This document shows, piece by piece, positions 24,748-52,000 of a DNA stretch of 64,000 bases. The DNA is from Sipunculus nudus (taxonomy: Eukaryota > Annelida > Sipuncula > Golfingiida > Sipunculidae). Position numbers and translations under genes: made by a program. Positions within the stretch are counted from its first letter, which is position 1. Each line of letters starts with the position of its first letter. Where the stretch lies: positions 4,841,464 through 4,905,463 of the forward strand of contig CM049320.1 in assembly GCA_026874595.1 (NCBI GenBank), written 5' to 3'. Below the pieces are notes generated by a model. The model saw only the letters and a list, made by a program, of their open reading frames with translations. It searched no databases and had not been told where the DNA came from.

Positions 24748-24837
24748 TTCATGATATTTGACCATTAAGTTGGAAGACTTGAGAAGTTTAGGTGTTTATG
24801 AGCCTTCTCATTCTTTGTAATCGTAAGGTTCAGGCTC

Positions 24838-24856
24838 ACAAAAAAGTCGGCGTGGG
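24838..24856 (+). promoter_or_regulatory. Weak polypurine tract before the 3' LTR
   Basis: ACAAAAAAGTCGGCGTGGG directly precedes the 3' LTR. The position fits plus-strand priming, but the purine run is broken by TC and CGT. Confidence 0.35.
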
Positions 24857-26459
<1,603 letters not shown>

Positions 26460-26465
26460 ATCTCC

Positions 26466-26540
26466 ACTTGTTATTATTTTTAGATTTTTACCTTCAAGGT
26501 CAACTTCAGCTGAGCACAGTGACCCATGGGTCCCTTGTTT
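26466..26540 (+). repeat. Dispersed repeat, split copy, right part
   Basis: It continues the repeat interrupted at 15907: TTTTTACCTTCAAGGTCAAC, then AGCTGAGCACAGTGACCC and GGGTCCCTTGTTT, matching 14310-14375. Confidence 0.8.
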
Positions 26541-28035
26541 AAAGATTAAAGGTGTATTCGAACCCTGATGGGGTTATGGTGTATAATATAAAAATTTAAG
26601 TTTCAAATCACCAAATGGCTGAATGGTGTGTGTGTGAATTTGAAATGGTTGTTATAACTCAACCAAAACATATACTGCCAGTTTATTAGTTAAATGTGAT
26701 AGTTAAAGTGACTTGTCTGAGTACCGTCTTTTGAGATGCAGGTAGGCCTATATCCGCCAGGTTGTTATGGGTAAATACTGTAATGAGGTTTCAGTCATGG
26801 GAATCCTCTTAAGGAAATACGTAGCGAGGGTAAATTTGAAAATTGCCAAAATGAAGGGAGAAAATAGAGGCAATTAAGCAAATTTCTTAATAAACCGTTC
26901 GGGAGCAAAAAATAAATGTTGTAGGAGAACTTTTATAAATAAATTGATACATCTTTTACTCCTGTTGATTTTCTGTGGCCTGTCATGCTCTCTTGTTTAT
27001 CTTTTGTCACATGCCCCTGTCGTTGCTCTAGCTAGGACACAAAAAAAATGAGTTTTGAAAAAACAGCTTGGTCACACTAAGCCAAGAAGCGAGGAGAACC
27101 TTCTTTAAAATCCCTCAGCGCATAACGAACGAAGAAAGTTACCTGGACGTCCCTTATCTCGACCGAGACTATGCATGTATAGTGACCTGAGTACACCTCT
27201 GTGTTACAAAGATGCCTCAGTTCTATCAGCTCTTACCAGCATTATCTCGCTTAATCTCAGTTACAGAAGGTGTGCTAAAATGAGGCCACAGGTTTCACTC
27301 TTGGGAGAACAAACAAAACCTTAATATATTCTATTAGGCATAATTCTTGCGGAGTTTATATAACTAATAAAGCTATATTCCGTTTTTAAATAAACTAATG
27401 TCGCTTTAATATAGCAACCCGGTTTATAAGCCATTCATACCATTTCTGGTTCGATTACTTGTCACTGAATAACACGCTTATCACCAGCTATTAGCCGGTA
27501 TAACAAAACCACTTTAACCAAATCCCCCAAATAACACTGCAGCAAACAACCCAATGGTTATCAGTTATTATAGCGACACCTGGCGCTTACAACGCAAACA
27601 GTACAACGCAGTGAAATTTTGCTTGAGGACATTAATTTATTATAAGACAAAATCAACTTGAATTCATGCAAAAAATAAATAAATAAATTAAGTATCGACT
27701 GAATATTGCGACAAATGTAGAATTCGGAGGTTAATATAGCAAATAATTGAAAAATATAAAGCGTCTGCATGGCAGAGGACAGCAGGAAGTGACAAAAAAT
27801 GTCACATGAAAACTTACGAGTATTATCTTAAACTAAACGAATTCATGACAGTGATGACATCTGCAGTGTTGTACATTTAATTTTTGAGAAACCTCAAATT
27901 TCATGAATTTGGTCCGGCCTAGCCATGAATGCAAGACTCAGTTGGCATTCTTATTGGGCTGGTAAGCCTAACTTGACTCGAGATACAAGCCATACGGGGG
28001 CATGCACTGCATACTCACATTGATACCGTGGTAAA
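26541..28035. other. Intergenic DNA, no gene seen
   Basis: AT-rich with stops in all frames. No recognisable repeat structure apart from short A and T runs. Confidence 0.45.
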
Positions 28036-28191
28036 CACAGGCACTCGTTTCCAGCACTACAATGTCCTAGAAACGGTAAACACATTGAGTATGGGCGATA
28101 TACCCATTATGAGCTTATAATGGGTATATCGCCCATACTCAACATGTTAACCGTTTCTAGGCCATTGTAGTGCTGGAAACGAGTGCCTGTG
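28036..28191. mobile_element. 156-bp foldback MITE with 8-bp target repeats
   Basis: Two 75-bp arms (28036-28110 and 28117-28191) around a 6-base loop pair with four mismatches. The ends are CACAGGCACTCG and its complement. GTGGTAAA stands immediately outside both ends (28028-28035 and 28192-28199), so this looks like a transposition product of hAT type (8 bp) or, if the next base is counted, Mutator type (9 bp). It has no coding potential. Confidence 0.8.
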
Positions 28192-31100
28192 GTGGTAAAC
28201 AGCCAATAATCTTAATATTAACCTACGAATGATGAACTAAAACAAAAGACTACATGTGAATTCACAAACTAAACTGATAGTCCGTCTCTCTGGTAACGAG
28301 TCATTTCCTGTATCCCGTAGAAGTTGGCTATCGTCCAGTAACCGGTGCGAGCCATGCTTGTAATCACGTCTGAAATTTAACAAATATTCAGAGGGATTTA
28401 CCAATATGCTGAATTAAATAGGAATTTTTCTCGCATGTGGTAGGTGTTGTAAGAAAGAATACTAAAAACGGTTGGCGTACTTGTAGGTCACGAGGCGTTG
28501 TAAAAAATGACAAAAATATTTGCATCTTCATTTAGCGTTACAGTGCGTCCTCAATGCAAGATGTAAAGGCACACGTTGCCTCGTAGACTCTGAATATATC
28601 AGAGGGACGAAATGACGGGGATGTCAAAATCGTGTAGCCTTTCTTGCACAAAAGAAAACTCCATTAAAATGAAGTTTAAATTTACGTTAAATGACTAGTT
28701 ATGAATTAATTGCGCTTACATTATAATCACACTTGCTTAAGCTGACCCACGATCAATATATTTTTAATTGCATATTCTTCCATTGCTTGTTTATACTGAA
28801 CATGCAGCGTATTGTGGGCGAGGGTTTCAAATTCGCTATATACACGAATGCTGAATTATCACAAAAATAAAACCTTGGTGAATAAGAGGTCCCATCGTGG
28901 AAGGAAAGTTGAAAAGTAAAGAGTGATATTTAATATAAGTAACAGTATGAAATGTTCGCGAATTTCACGAGAATAACTTTATTCTCGAAAAATACATGGT
29001 CGATAAAATTACTTGATAACTTAGTAGATCTCCCTGAGGTTTAATGGTTGGCTTAATGTTCGCGAGGTCAACATTTCGCGATTTTTTTACTTTTCGATGT
29101 TTCGAGAGTGTTTCATTTTTACAATTTCTCCACATTAAAGACGTATACGCAAAATAAGCCAGTACTTTATTAATTAATTATATAAAATGAAATGTGCGCA
29201 AAATCTTAATAAAAGAACGGAGATCCAAGGGAACATCGAACGAGTTTAAATCGTTTTTCATTGATGGCAGATAATGTGACAGATATGATATCATTTATAA
29301 TAGCATGCAGTCTTTGAACACACAAGATCTAATCGCGAATATTCCCGGTGCAACTCTAATGATTAAAAATAATGTAGCGCATTCCGATATTATTCAGCCA
29401 CTTTAACTAACAACTAAACCTCAGTGTCCTACAGAACCGTTAGATTAATTTATCCTGCCATCAAGTCGGAGAAAATACAGCCGATTGAATATTTGTTTGA
29501 AAGAAAATGGGAGGAAAGCGGCAGAGCGTAAAACAAAATCGTTTTTTTTTTTTTGCTTCTGTTTTGTGATACATGCAATCTCCGTACGAAGTAATTATAC
29601 GTAAGGCACATATTCTCATTTAGTGAAGAGTTTCTGTTTTGAACAATCAACTATGGTAAGAAAAGACGCTCTCGGCGTGAAGTTTTTACTGGTTAAATGG
29701 CAAAGTGTATTCCATACAGGAGCGGACCCAGGGGTTAGAAACGGAAATGTTCGTTTTAGGCTAGTTGGAAACAAGAGAGTGGAAAAATTTGTTATGTAGA
29801 TTAATACGAGTCCCTTAAAAACTGCATGGATTGTTGTTACCAAGGGCTTAAAATAGTGTACCTTTTAAAATGTTAATATTTTAATGTTACATAATCATGT
29901 GAAAATGAGTAAAATTCAAAAATATGTAAACCATAAGAAAGATCACTGTACCAGGTTTTAAATAAGGTGAACTGTATGGGGTCTCATATCCCTTTTGGAT
30001 TTATATTAAAAATATATTCTATTTGTGTTAACCTACATGACTCCTTGGATTCTGATCTGGTTTAAATAACAAGTTGTATTTTAAATCTGCCAATCTGAAT
30101 GCTCTAATTAATCGTTGCATTATTGCGACCAAATTTCCCAAGGAATCATCAACAGTTACTTCTGTATGCGTTATAAGCAAAGTAATTCGAAAGACGATTT
30201 TCAAGCTACAGACCTATTCATGTTTTTCGGCAAACCGGCAGGTTCAAATAATATTGTTGACTGAAAGAGTTCCAAGCAAAACGTTTCACTTGTGCTTACT
30301 TCTTTGATATAAAATGCTTTGATCCTATTGACTCCATGTTTTGGATAAATCCAAAAATATTTTTATCGTTAACCATTGAATCATTTCGATATTTCAGGTT
30401 AGAAATATCCCCCCCCCCCAAAAAATATATATATATATATAAAATATCTTTACTTATACCGAGTGAAGCAAGGCTATGAAACTCAGACTTTTCATCAAAC
30501 GCCCGTGCATTACATGGAGACATTTGAGAAGACGTTATAGTGTATTTCAAGTTAGTGCCTGAAGTGACTGACTGAAGATGTATTAAGCTCCCTGGGCGCT
30601 CCAGTTGGCTCCCTAGGCATCAATTTTGATTGGAGTCGAAGACAAAGATGCCAATAAGCCAAGCAGAGAGTTGTTCCAGCCGCCAACTTGCCGGGGGGGG
30701 GGGGGGGACGAATAAAAGAAAAATTTGCGGAGTCCGGAGAGAGCAACAGCATCTACAGGTACAACGCAGAATACCGTAGGTCTACATCCAGTAACAAGCG
30801 CGACAGCTCGGACCACGCCCACCAGAACCCTCCGTTATGTATAGGAACCTTCGGATACGTATAAAGCCATTATCGTCATCAGCAATGACTGCATTGGTTT
30901 AGGCCTACTTCTTGATATTGGACTATCACACCCATACGTCCCCGTTAGAAAGTATATTAGGTGAAGCACGGTAACTGCTTCGGTTGATAAGATGAGACTT
31001 TTCAGTGAATCATAATGGTAATATTAAAAAAAAAAAGCCCCGTAATATCATGCAATATTATTCAGTATTATAGGAGTTTAACTGTCATTAGAGAATTCAC

Positions 31101-32006
31101 TGTTGCAAGCTGGTCTTTGAATTGCTAAGGTGTCTTCGAATTTACATTAATTGTCGATGATTGTGTATCAGTTCGATTCTCAGTTTGATTGTTGTAAACA
31201 TGCATATATTCTGTCGAAGTGGTATATCCATTTACATACCAGATGGCCCTAAGATGAGAATATTATAAAACATTTATGCCGATGGGGAACAAATAAAATC
31301 GGCTCCTGCCTCTATTACTTCATCTTGTGTAGGATATGTGTTGACATTTCTTTACGACATCATGTACATTATGTTTCTGGTAAAAGCTAGAGAAAAAACA
31401 TCATAAAGATGACTGTAAATCAGTTTTGAAATATCTTAATTATTTCATTTCAGCTTCGATTATTGGTTTATAGTTACGGCCCTATAGCAGGCCCAATAAG
31501 TTAGCACAGTAAAAATGATAAATAAATAATAATTTAATTCATTTGAAAAATCCAGCAAAAAAAGTCTTTGAACAGTGTCTCACCAAACAATAAACGGCCG
31601 TGGAATCTCATTAAATTAAAACTGAGAGAAAAACAAAAACAAAAAAGTTAACAATTAAATTTAATTGACCAAATTTAATGTAGGTTAATATACCTAGACT
31701 GTGTTATTTTTAAACATAAATTGTCGAAACCATAAACTTGAATCCCATAAGGCATTGCATATGCAAATTGATTTACTGAATTAAACATCAGGTAATTTTA
31801 TTGTGTTTTAAAATCCACCAAAATCATTGATTGCATGGTCACCGATCATATGTATCCATATTTTAAATATACATTGATCTCTGGAATTGTTTGTATTTGA
31901 TTTAAATAATATTCTAGTTATTCAGATATATACACCCACACCTTGTGTGAAACCGGTGAAAAGAGGAATCAATTCATAACACGGATATTTAAATAAATTA
32001 ATTACA
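28192..32006. other. Intergenic AT-rich DNA, no gene seen
   Basis: Several TTCGCGA-containing stretches (about 28950-29110) suggest a decayed repeat. There is a C run near 30410-30420, a (TA)n run near 30425-30440 and a G run near 30692-30708. Open frames are short and unlike any protein I recognise. A promoter or 5' non-coding exon of LZIC could lie here or in the next gap but cannot be placed. Confidence 0.4.
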
Positions 32007-33117
32007 AGGCAAAACAATAAAAGGTATGGTTTTCAGGCACTTTTTCCAGAAATCACTGCGGGCGGGCGGTATTTTATTGTTGACCTTTTTTGGTTTTTTT
32101 TCCCCATAAAATGTAATATGATCAGGGAAAAGCATGAAAATAACAGGGTATTTCTACAGAAAACGTCACATTTCAAGGATTATCTTTGTATTTTGTAACC
32201 TTGATTTTGATATAACAAAACTTAATTTGTATAAAAATATCTTTGGAATTATAGAATAATGCAAATAGTGCACTTTTCAGTTTCCCTTTTTTTAAATAGT
32301 ACTCCGTTACACGAAGTAAAGTCTCACTTGTACATTTCAGAAATTGTTTTCACTTGATATTTTGTGATTTTCGATCAAATTAATATTAGTAGCCTTTGAT
32401 AAAATCAAAACATAAATTATAGTTATAAATTTAACAAAAAAAGTATGTAAAATAAGAACATATTTGCTTCTTTTTAAGTTAACTTTAGAAAACAAAAAAT
32501 GTCTTTATTCCTATTTTTGCTTCAAGAGGAGCGCATTTGCAGGGATTTACCGGACAAAGTATACTTGAGTACATCTACCTTCAGAATATGAGTAGAAATA
32601 CCTTGTTATCTTTTTGTATGCACAGAAAATAAAATAAAAACATGGGTTTAAATCCTCTAGGTAACGGTGTTGAGCATATAGATAACGGTGTTGAGCATAG
32701 GTAACGGTGTTGAGCTTCTGAAGGAAAAATAACCGTAGTGACTACTGGAATACCAGTATTATGTATTGTTGAGGAGTTACTAGGGGTAAGTGACATTTAT
32801 ATATCACCCGTGCTCAGCATGTATCAGAACCTTCAACAGTATTAAAACAACCAAATACCTGTTTGAATAGAAGAAACGCAAATGTTTAAAATATTTAGCC
32901 CAAAATATGTTTCAAATTCTATTTCACATATTGGGTTAAACACCAAGCTCTCGACACCGTAACCTTGCTCTCGACAATCGTATCAAAATTGTATTATTTT
33001 ATCTTCTTGAAAGATGAAAATTAAAATAAAAATGTTTGACGCGGGGATGGGGGGGGGGTGTTAAAATTGACGCGGGCGGTGCCTGAGAACCACACCTTTT
33101 ATTTATTTTTTTTGCCT
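32007..33117. mobile_element. Inverted-repeat element, about 1.1 kb, non-autonomous
   Basis: The left end has AGGCAAAAC then AAAAGGTATGGTTTTCAGGC. The reverse complement of the right end has AGGCAAAAAAAATAAATA then AAAAGGTGTGGTTCTCAGGC, giving imperfect ends of about 33-40 bp. Inside are three copies of GTAACGGTGTTGAGC (about 32660-32716) and an inverted partner, CTCTCGACACCGTAACC, near 32945-32965. No target duplication is clear and no transposase frame is present. Confidence 0.5.
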
Positions 33118-34252
33118 AACCCGACCGCCACCTCCCGGACCCGTAATATTAAACCTCCGTTTGGATAATAGATGTCGCTATGGTGCAAGGGTGAAATGAT
33201 TTCGGAACAGCCCTCTTTACAACTGGCGAAATCTAACACAAAGCATACATTGGATCCGGTGAACCATTTCTATTCTCCAGCATAGCACCATTAATTTGTT
33301 TGAAAGCACGTCTTCATCTAAATAACTACGTCAAAACATTCTATAATTAAACTGAACTGTCCGCGAATAATTTCGTTTTACCTGCTTATCACGAACATGC
33401 TGCTGTTTCTTTTAAACAATCCGTTCATTTTTGGGGCACTTACATGTGAGTGTATTGCATTTACTGTGTTTATATCCGTCTGCTCGGGGCATTGATAGAT
33501 CAGATGACCAGGGAGGGATTTATGAGCGGCAGACAAGTTCATCAAGGATTAAATCAAACTCCATAGACAGGGAACTGAAGGTAACTAGCCTTAGATACAT
33601 ATAAAATTACACATGAATTTTGAATTTACTACTTGTGTTTATAATACAATTTATTGCAACACCCCCGCAAGCTATTTCACTTGAGTCATATCATTAATAA
33701 TGACATTACCACAGTCTTAATTAAAGTGACCCAGGGCCTAATATCCATTGCTAGTGTAATTACTAATTAGCACGTACATTACATATATATGCATATATTT
33801 TCAGTAGCACAAGTTTTTATGTTTATGAATCACACTGAAAGAGACAATATTGGGGTTATTCCCAGGTTATTGTGGCTACACAGATGAAGCAGAGATTACC
33901 ATAAACTTGCTAATAAACTGAAGCCCAAATTTGCCCCTGCCTGAAATATTTGCATTATGAATGCTGGCCAGGCATATGTGCTAATCCCTCTGTTAACCAT
34001 AGGAGAAAAAGACCAAGAAGATATTATAAACTAGAAAGTAATCAGAGACCACATAAATAATAAACCTACGCATGATCTGGATGAGACTCTTGTGAATGAT
34101 TGTGTGTGCTTCATATAACAGAACCTAGAAGCACAGGATATACTAGCCTGATCATTCAATTCAGCCTCCATATAACAAGAAGAAAAACAAAGAAGATTTG
34201 TTTGTGTTACAGGCCGGTTGCTAAGGGTATACATGAAACATTGTCATAGCCC
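33118..34252. other. Intergenic DNA upstream of LZIC
   Basis: No coding exon seen. A weak donor-like site (GAAG then GTAACT near 33580) could end a non-coding first exon of LZIC, whose start codon follows an acceptor-like TTACAG; this is only a possibility. Confidence 0.3.
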
Positions 34253-34522
34253 GGTCCCCCTAAACACCCCGGCCAAAACACGCTGCCCCCTAGTGGTGCA
34301 AGTCTCAATCAAGCTGGACACTTGTCAGGTGTACAAAACACTCTTGTTTCCTTTTATATCATGAAGTATTGGCACAATCCTGTACGTATTGACAGATTCA
34401 GTAGATGATAATTTATCAACTGATGCAAGTTTTTTGCTTCAAAATCGAATTTAAAAAAGTGTTTCGTGGTGTTTCATCACAGGTACCCAAAACACCAGTG
34501 TTTTGGGTGTTTAGGGGGACCC
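34253..34522. mobile_element. 270-bp MITE with GGTCCCCCTAAACACCC ends
   Basis: The left end GGTCCCCCTAAACACCC is repeated in inverted form at the right end, and a second inverted pair (AAAACAC) follows inside. The interior is AT-rich without coding potential. No clear target duplication beyond a possible TA. Confidence 0.6.
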
Positions 34523-34991
34523 ACTAAGCCCAAAGTCTTTGGCAGTTAAAAGAGATGTTTGCATAATTAGTTATGCTTACCAAATGATCCTGTGTTACTA
34601 AAGCCTGACATTGTGCACCACTCAGGAGTACTTGATAAGTGGGATCCAGGAGGGAGAATCAAGGTAATTGTTAACCATAACATTCAGACTCCATTAGGGA
34701 ATGGAGTCTGAACACCTTTTAGGAAGAGTTTCCCCTCTAGTTTGACACAACCACAAATGGAAATTTCATACAAATTACTGGTGTAACTATGCAGTGATCT
34801 AAAAACACCTGATAGATGGTGGTTCGCTCTCAGAATGTCCTGACACTGCCCAAGAATAGGCCTTCTGAGCCTTCCCAGCATGCCAAGCCAGGCTGTAAAC
34901 AAGAGCAGTTGAAGGTAACAAATATCTGATTTTCTTGAGAGTAAGTGCCAATATCTTCATACATATTGAGCATTAAAATACAATTTATGAC

Positions 34992-35280
34992 CAGCTTCTG
35001 TGGCTCAGGGGTAGAGCACAGAACTATAAACCAGGTGCTTGTGAGTTCAATCCCTGCCGAGGCGATGTGATTTTCACCATCACCATCACTTACCCAGGGT
35101 AAGGGCTCTGCAGGCTTCTTGGGAAGGTTTTGCCCCACAGTCATGTATCACTCACACATGAGTGCATCTTTTGGGGGTTCCTTGGTGTTATGACCCAGCA
35201 TTGGGGAGGATTACACACCCAGGACCCGCAGGTGCAGTATACACCAGGCCTGGGTGACACCAGGATACAAAATTAATATG
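34992..35280 (+). mobile_element. tRNA-derived SINE
   Basis: The head contains a polymerase III A box, TGGCTCAGGGGTAGAGC (35001-35017), and a B box, GAGTTCAATCC (35043-35053), at tRNA spacing. A GC-richer body of about 200 bp follows (ACCCAGGGTAAGGGCTCTGC, then GGACCCGCAGGTGCAG), ending in an A-rich tail near 35270. The acceptor stem is not conserved, so this is not a tRNA gene. Confidence 0.75.
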
Positions 35281-35723
35281 ATAGGAAGCCAGTGCTACGG
35301 CCCTGTCACGTAGTTCCAAATCAAAATGGAACTCTGCAGATGTACATACTTAGATTCAGAATTAGATAAGAGAGCATTAAAAATGGAGGCGGTTACCTTC
35401 AACAAAAAATTGTTAAAAGATTTTTTTTTTATAAATTACAATTACTGTTCCAAATGAGTTAATACAACTACATTGTGCCAAATTTGTAATGGTTGTTGCA
35501 ATATGATGCAACCATTTCTCATTTTCCCTTTATGGCATATGACCAGGAAAAAGGTGATTAATTAAACTAAATTGAATGTAACTTGAATCCCCTTCCTATC
35601 CGAGAATATTATTCATATTCTATGCTCCATTTTAAGAAACTGAATTTAAACTTTTCATTTTATCTCTTTAGATTTCACCACTGTAAATACTGTAAACATA
35701 TCAGCGTTCATTAGAGTTGATGA

Positions 35724-47547
<11,824 letters not shown>

Positions 47548-47750
47548 CGACACCTGGTGGGAAAGCTGTTACAGACTCAACACCAAAACTTCTGAATACA
47601 TACATGTATCATGTCTTACAATGGTTTCTAACAGAGCATATCTTATTTTGTACATTTTTGGTCTTTTGGGCTATTTTAATGTCCCCGTGATTGTGCTGTC
47701 CTTTGATTGTGCTTTGAGATAATGGCATTTGTCAGCGTTTCTGCTGACTG

Positions 47751-47756
47751 AATAAA
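47751..47756 (+). promoter_or_regulatory. Candidate poly(A) signal of LZIC
   Basis: AATAAA 204 bases after the stop codon, followed by a T-rich, GT-containing stretch (TCTAGTTTTTGAGTG). Confidence 0.55.
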
Positions 47757-48906
47757 AGAGTACATTCTAGTTTTTGAGTGCATTTAGCCAAGAATTGTAT
47801 ACACCATGCATATTTGTGCACAGGGCAGGGTCACTCTGATATTCCCTGGATGTGCACACTTGATATATACATTTTGACACGCTTCACATGGTGCTGTTTA
47901 GCTGTACAATGTTTTCTTGCAATTAAATTCTCCAGACAAATCATTGCAAGCATGAAATCATAGCATGGTACAATTACAATAAAAAGATGCCCTAATTATT
48001 GAAGACTGTTTCTCTTATGCATTTTTTAAATGACAATTGTTATACATTAGTTTACAGTTATCTGCAACTCTTCTTGCATGCTTTGATATCCTGGATAGTT
48101 AAAAACATTTCAGTATTCACAAAAAAGAACATTTTAGGACTTCTTTTGATTCCCTGTTTTGTAATATACTAAATTACTACCACAAATACATGTCTGAGGC
48201 ACAAGCTCACACTGTTTCCATTTCCATTTAGATTTTTGGAAATCATAGGCTTCTGCACTGTGATAGCCATGCTTAAACATGATATGAAAGAAGTTCATAT
48301 GATAAAGAAGCAGCAAAGCTTGTTTTTTTCTGTATATTTAATTGATAAAACCATGAGTAGAAGTACCAACAGAAGTTTCACTTTGATCATAGGTTCACAT
48401 TATGGCCTATAGTTGGCACTATCAGTTTAACTGTAATGAAAGTCACTTTGGACAGGATGGTGTTGTGGATGATGTCGTTTATAAGACCTACAAATTACCC
48501 ATTGCTGTGTTGGGACAGTTCCATATGACGTGTTCACTGGACTGGTTTTCCATTGGTCAAGTTCACAGGGGTGAAGTTCATCGGTGTAGTTTCTGATGGC
48601 ATTGTGATAACTAATTTATGAAATTTCCCCATGTCAAATTCCTGAGGATTTACTTAAATATGGAAAATGACCCCTCCCTTAAATGCACTTTCCTTAATTT
48701 TCAACATGTGAAGAGTTGTAAGTCCCCAGCATGGGCACAGAGGAATTGTGTGACAATGGAAATGTCTCAGAGGAATTGTGTGACATCAGATATAATAACA
48801 TTCATTATAATGCATCATTCAGTGTCATCTTTATATATGATCAGTGCCATCTGTTGATAAACAGTGTATTATAATTCATATTAATGTATATTTGTATTAA
48901 AATTTA

Positions 48907-49048
48907 GGATCTTTCTGAAAGTATTTTCATATCATATGTTAATGAAGTGAGAGAGAGGGGGTGGGGGAGTGGATATGGAATCTTTCTGAAAGTATCTTTC
49001 ATATCACGTTAATGAAGTGAGAGAGAGGGGGTGGGGTAGTGGATATGG
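48907..49048 (+). repeat. 71-bp tandem duplication
   Basis: Two adjacent copies start at ATCTTTCTGAAAGTAT (48909 and 48980) and share GTTAATGAAGTGAGAGAGAG and a G-rich tail ending GTGGATATGG. They differ by a few substitutions and short gaps. Confidence 0.85.
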
Positions 49049-52000
49049 CTGCCAACCTCCCGTAAACTTTATGACCAAGAATTGGTTGTATATGTTCGAC
49101 TTTAAGGGCATTGCTTTCGAACACTGGTTGAACAAATGTAGGGTCAAATTATACTGTAGTTTCATTTGAAGAAATGTGCTGGTTTCATGAACACTGGGGT
49201 TTATGAACAGTTAATGGTATTACATGATTGCAGGTTCAGACCAATCTGGTTCACACTGGTATAAATGGTGTTCTGCTGTAGTTATACCCAAATCTAATTT
49301 ATACCTACTTTATGGCCAAAAGAAAAACAAAGATATAGTTCAATTAAGCTGAATTCAGATACTCAGTTATATTGATAACTGTCACTCTTATGGTCAACCG
49401 GAAAAGATAGGATGCATAAATGCTAAAAATGTCTGATATTTTATGGTACTGGTAAAGGAAGATGGGCTTCCACTACCAGAGAAAATACTGATCAGAACTT
49501 TTAAATCTTGATTAGAATTCTATATGTAAAAATGCCATTATGTACAGTTTATTTCTGCATTAAATTTCATTTCTTTCAATTTTATTATGATTTGCAAATT
49601 ATGGTTTTCAGGATGCAAAAATATTAATTGGGCATATAATAGAGTTTGATATAAACAGATTATGAACATTTAAGAAAAGGTAAATAAAATATCAAAGTTT
49701 GACACCTGTATAAAGTTACCACTTTTCCCTTGTTTGACACCTGTACCAAGTTATCACCATTTCCCCTCTAAGGTGGTAAATGTACATGGTCTCTGGTATC
49801 ATCAAATGCAGCCATAAAGTTCTATTAAACATGGATCAAGATTAAAGAAAAAGACAATGTGGTGTTTTACATTTTTAATTTTTTTCCTGGCATCTCTTCT
49901 AAAGAAGAAACCCCAGTTTCTTACAATAACAAATGATATAAATCAACAGTCAACTGAGCTTGAAGTCGATATAAAAATACGCAACCTTGCAATTTTTTTT
50001 GTCAATTTAACACAAGCATTCATTTTCACTTGCACACCCAGATCTAAATGGTCAATTGGCCTGTCATCAGCTCCAGCAGGGCACAATCCTGCTGGGGCCA
50101 AAAAGGTCAAGATACACTCATACTCCAAACTCAATTCACTGTCACTGAGAGGTCTGATTGGTACCAGTTACTAGAACACAGAGAAATATTTCCCAACCAC
50201 CCCATTAAAATTATAAACCCCAAATCAAAATCAGAATCATTTGATATGACATTTACTACCAATTGACATGTAACGTATATAGTCCTTCTAACAACAGCGT
50301 GTTGAAGCTTCCTCCAGATGCCAATTCAATGTTCACACAATGAACTCTGTATCCAAAAGTACATGTGTGTCAAGTAAATACAATTGTCTGGGATGAAAAC
50401 TCCAAAAATTACATGTAAAACAGGTACATGCAGACCTGGTCTACTGAAAACAACTGTTGTATTTAAGAGTTTATCTGGCCTATACAAGTGAACACCTCCG
50501 TTATTAAAGTTTACCTGTCAATTACTCTCAAATGACTGCATTACAAATATATATATATATCAAAAATTAAAAAATTCTGGATTTTCCTTCAACAGTGATA
50601 TGTTTATACTGGTTTTTACATATCTGTGACATGTTCAATATTCCTGCATCAAATTTGTTTATATATCTTTAAATAAAATTACAATGCAATTAAAATGACT
50701 ATTCCATCATGCGTCCCACTGGTGGCCATATGGACTCGTAAACACAAATAAAATGCTGATTACACCTTGAATGCTAAAAGATTAAACATGCTTGTTATAA
50801 ACAAGGACTTTCATTAATGACATTCTTTAACTTGGGCTTTCTTTCTATTGTCTATTGTAAGCTTTCTTTGAATAAGAGATATTTTAATGTATTTCCCACT
50901 ATGACCACAATTTGTTTCATACAAATGTTTACAATGCCAAATAAAGGACACATTCAACTTACCCTTAAAATGAATGCCTTTAACATTAAAATGGATGTAG
51001 AATCATTTCTTGTGAACCATATTTGTATGATGTTAATCTGACCTTTCATGCATGAACTATTACACAATTTTCATTTGGCTTGATAAATAAGTATACAAAT
51101 CAATGTATAACATAAATGTTACCCTTTTAAGTACAATTTCCTGTGAAACTCGCACCATTATACCATTCTCTCGTCTTCAACTAAACATGCTGCTACAATA
51201 CGTTGTACAGTCCTTCACATTGACTGGGATACTTGAACCACTTTACATGAGACTAAGTTATTAATGTAAAACAAAATCAAATACCCAACGTTCTTTACCA
51301 CTTTTTGCAAATTTGGCTAAAATAAATGCTTAACCATCATACTGTTTTTGACTGATCAGATACAGCCGTACATCTTCCACAAAATTTTCTAATAATAACA
51401 TGTAACAAATTTTGCAATAATATATGTAAAATATATTTAAAAATTACCCCCTCCAATCAGACCATCTTCAGTGTTATCATAAATGAAGAATGAAAATGAT
51501 ATATACCAGTGCCTATACCCGTTGGTTGCCGACTGGCATTTCCCTGTGTATTCGCCCCATACCCAATAATTACCCATAATTCCCTTAACAATGATCCCCA
51601 CCAGCCAATGTGCTGGTCCCTCCTATCCCTCTGATCCCCAGACTATACATCAAACACAAGAAATGTAGGTCTATAAAACACACTGGTATTCTCCTCTCAC
51701 TCTTATCATCTCTTTCTTAAAGAAAATTAAGGATTCTATTAGCTGGTTGTTCCACCAAGTTCACATTCCAAGATCATAAGATCCTGTCGGCCTTAATGAG
51801 TTAGTTGTGAAATCACACACCGGATGGCAGGCATGTGTTTTCAGCCTGGCCAAGAGAACAAGTCTAGTTTGAGGTGGTGACATTGTAGAAAACACCTCCT
51901 GGATGAACTGACAAGTGGATACTTGGTGTAATACCCGGATGTGCAGCCATTGACATAAAAACAACCTACCAACCAATACTATTGCTTGTTACACTTATAT

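Noticed and set aside
34992-35065. Functional tRNA gene
   Set aside because: A and B boxes are present, but the acceptor stem does not pair and a SINE body follows.
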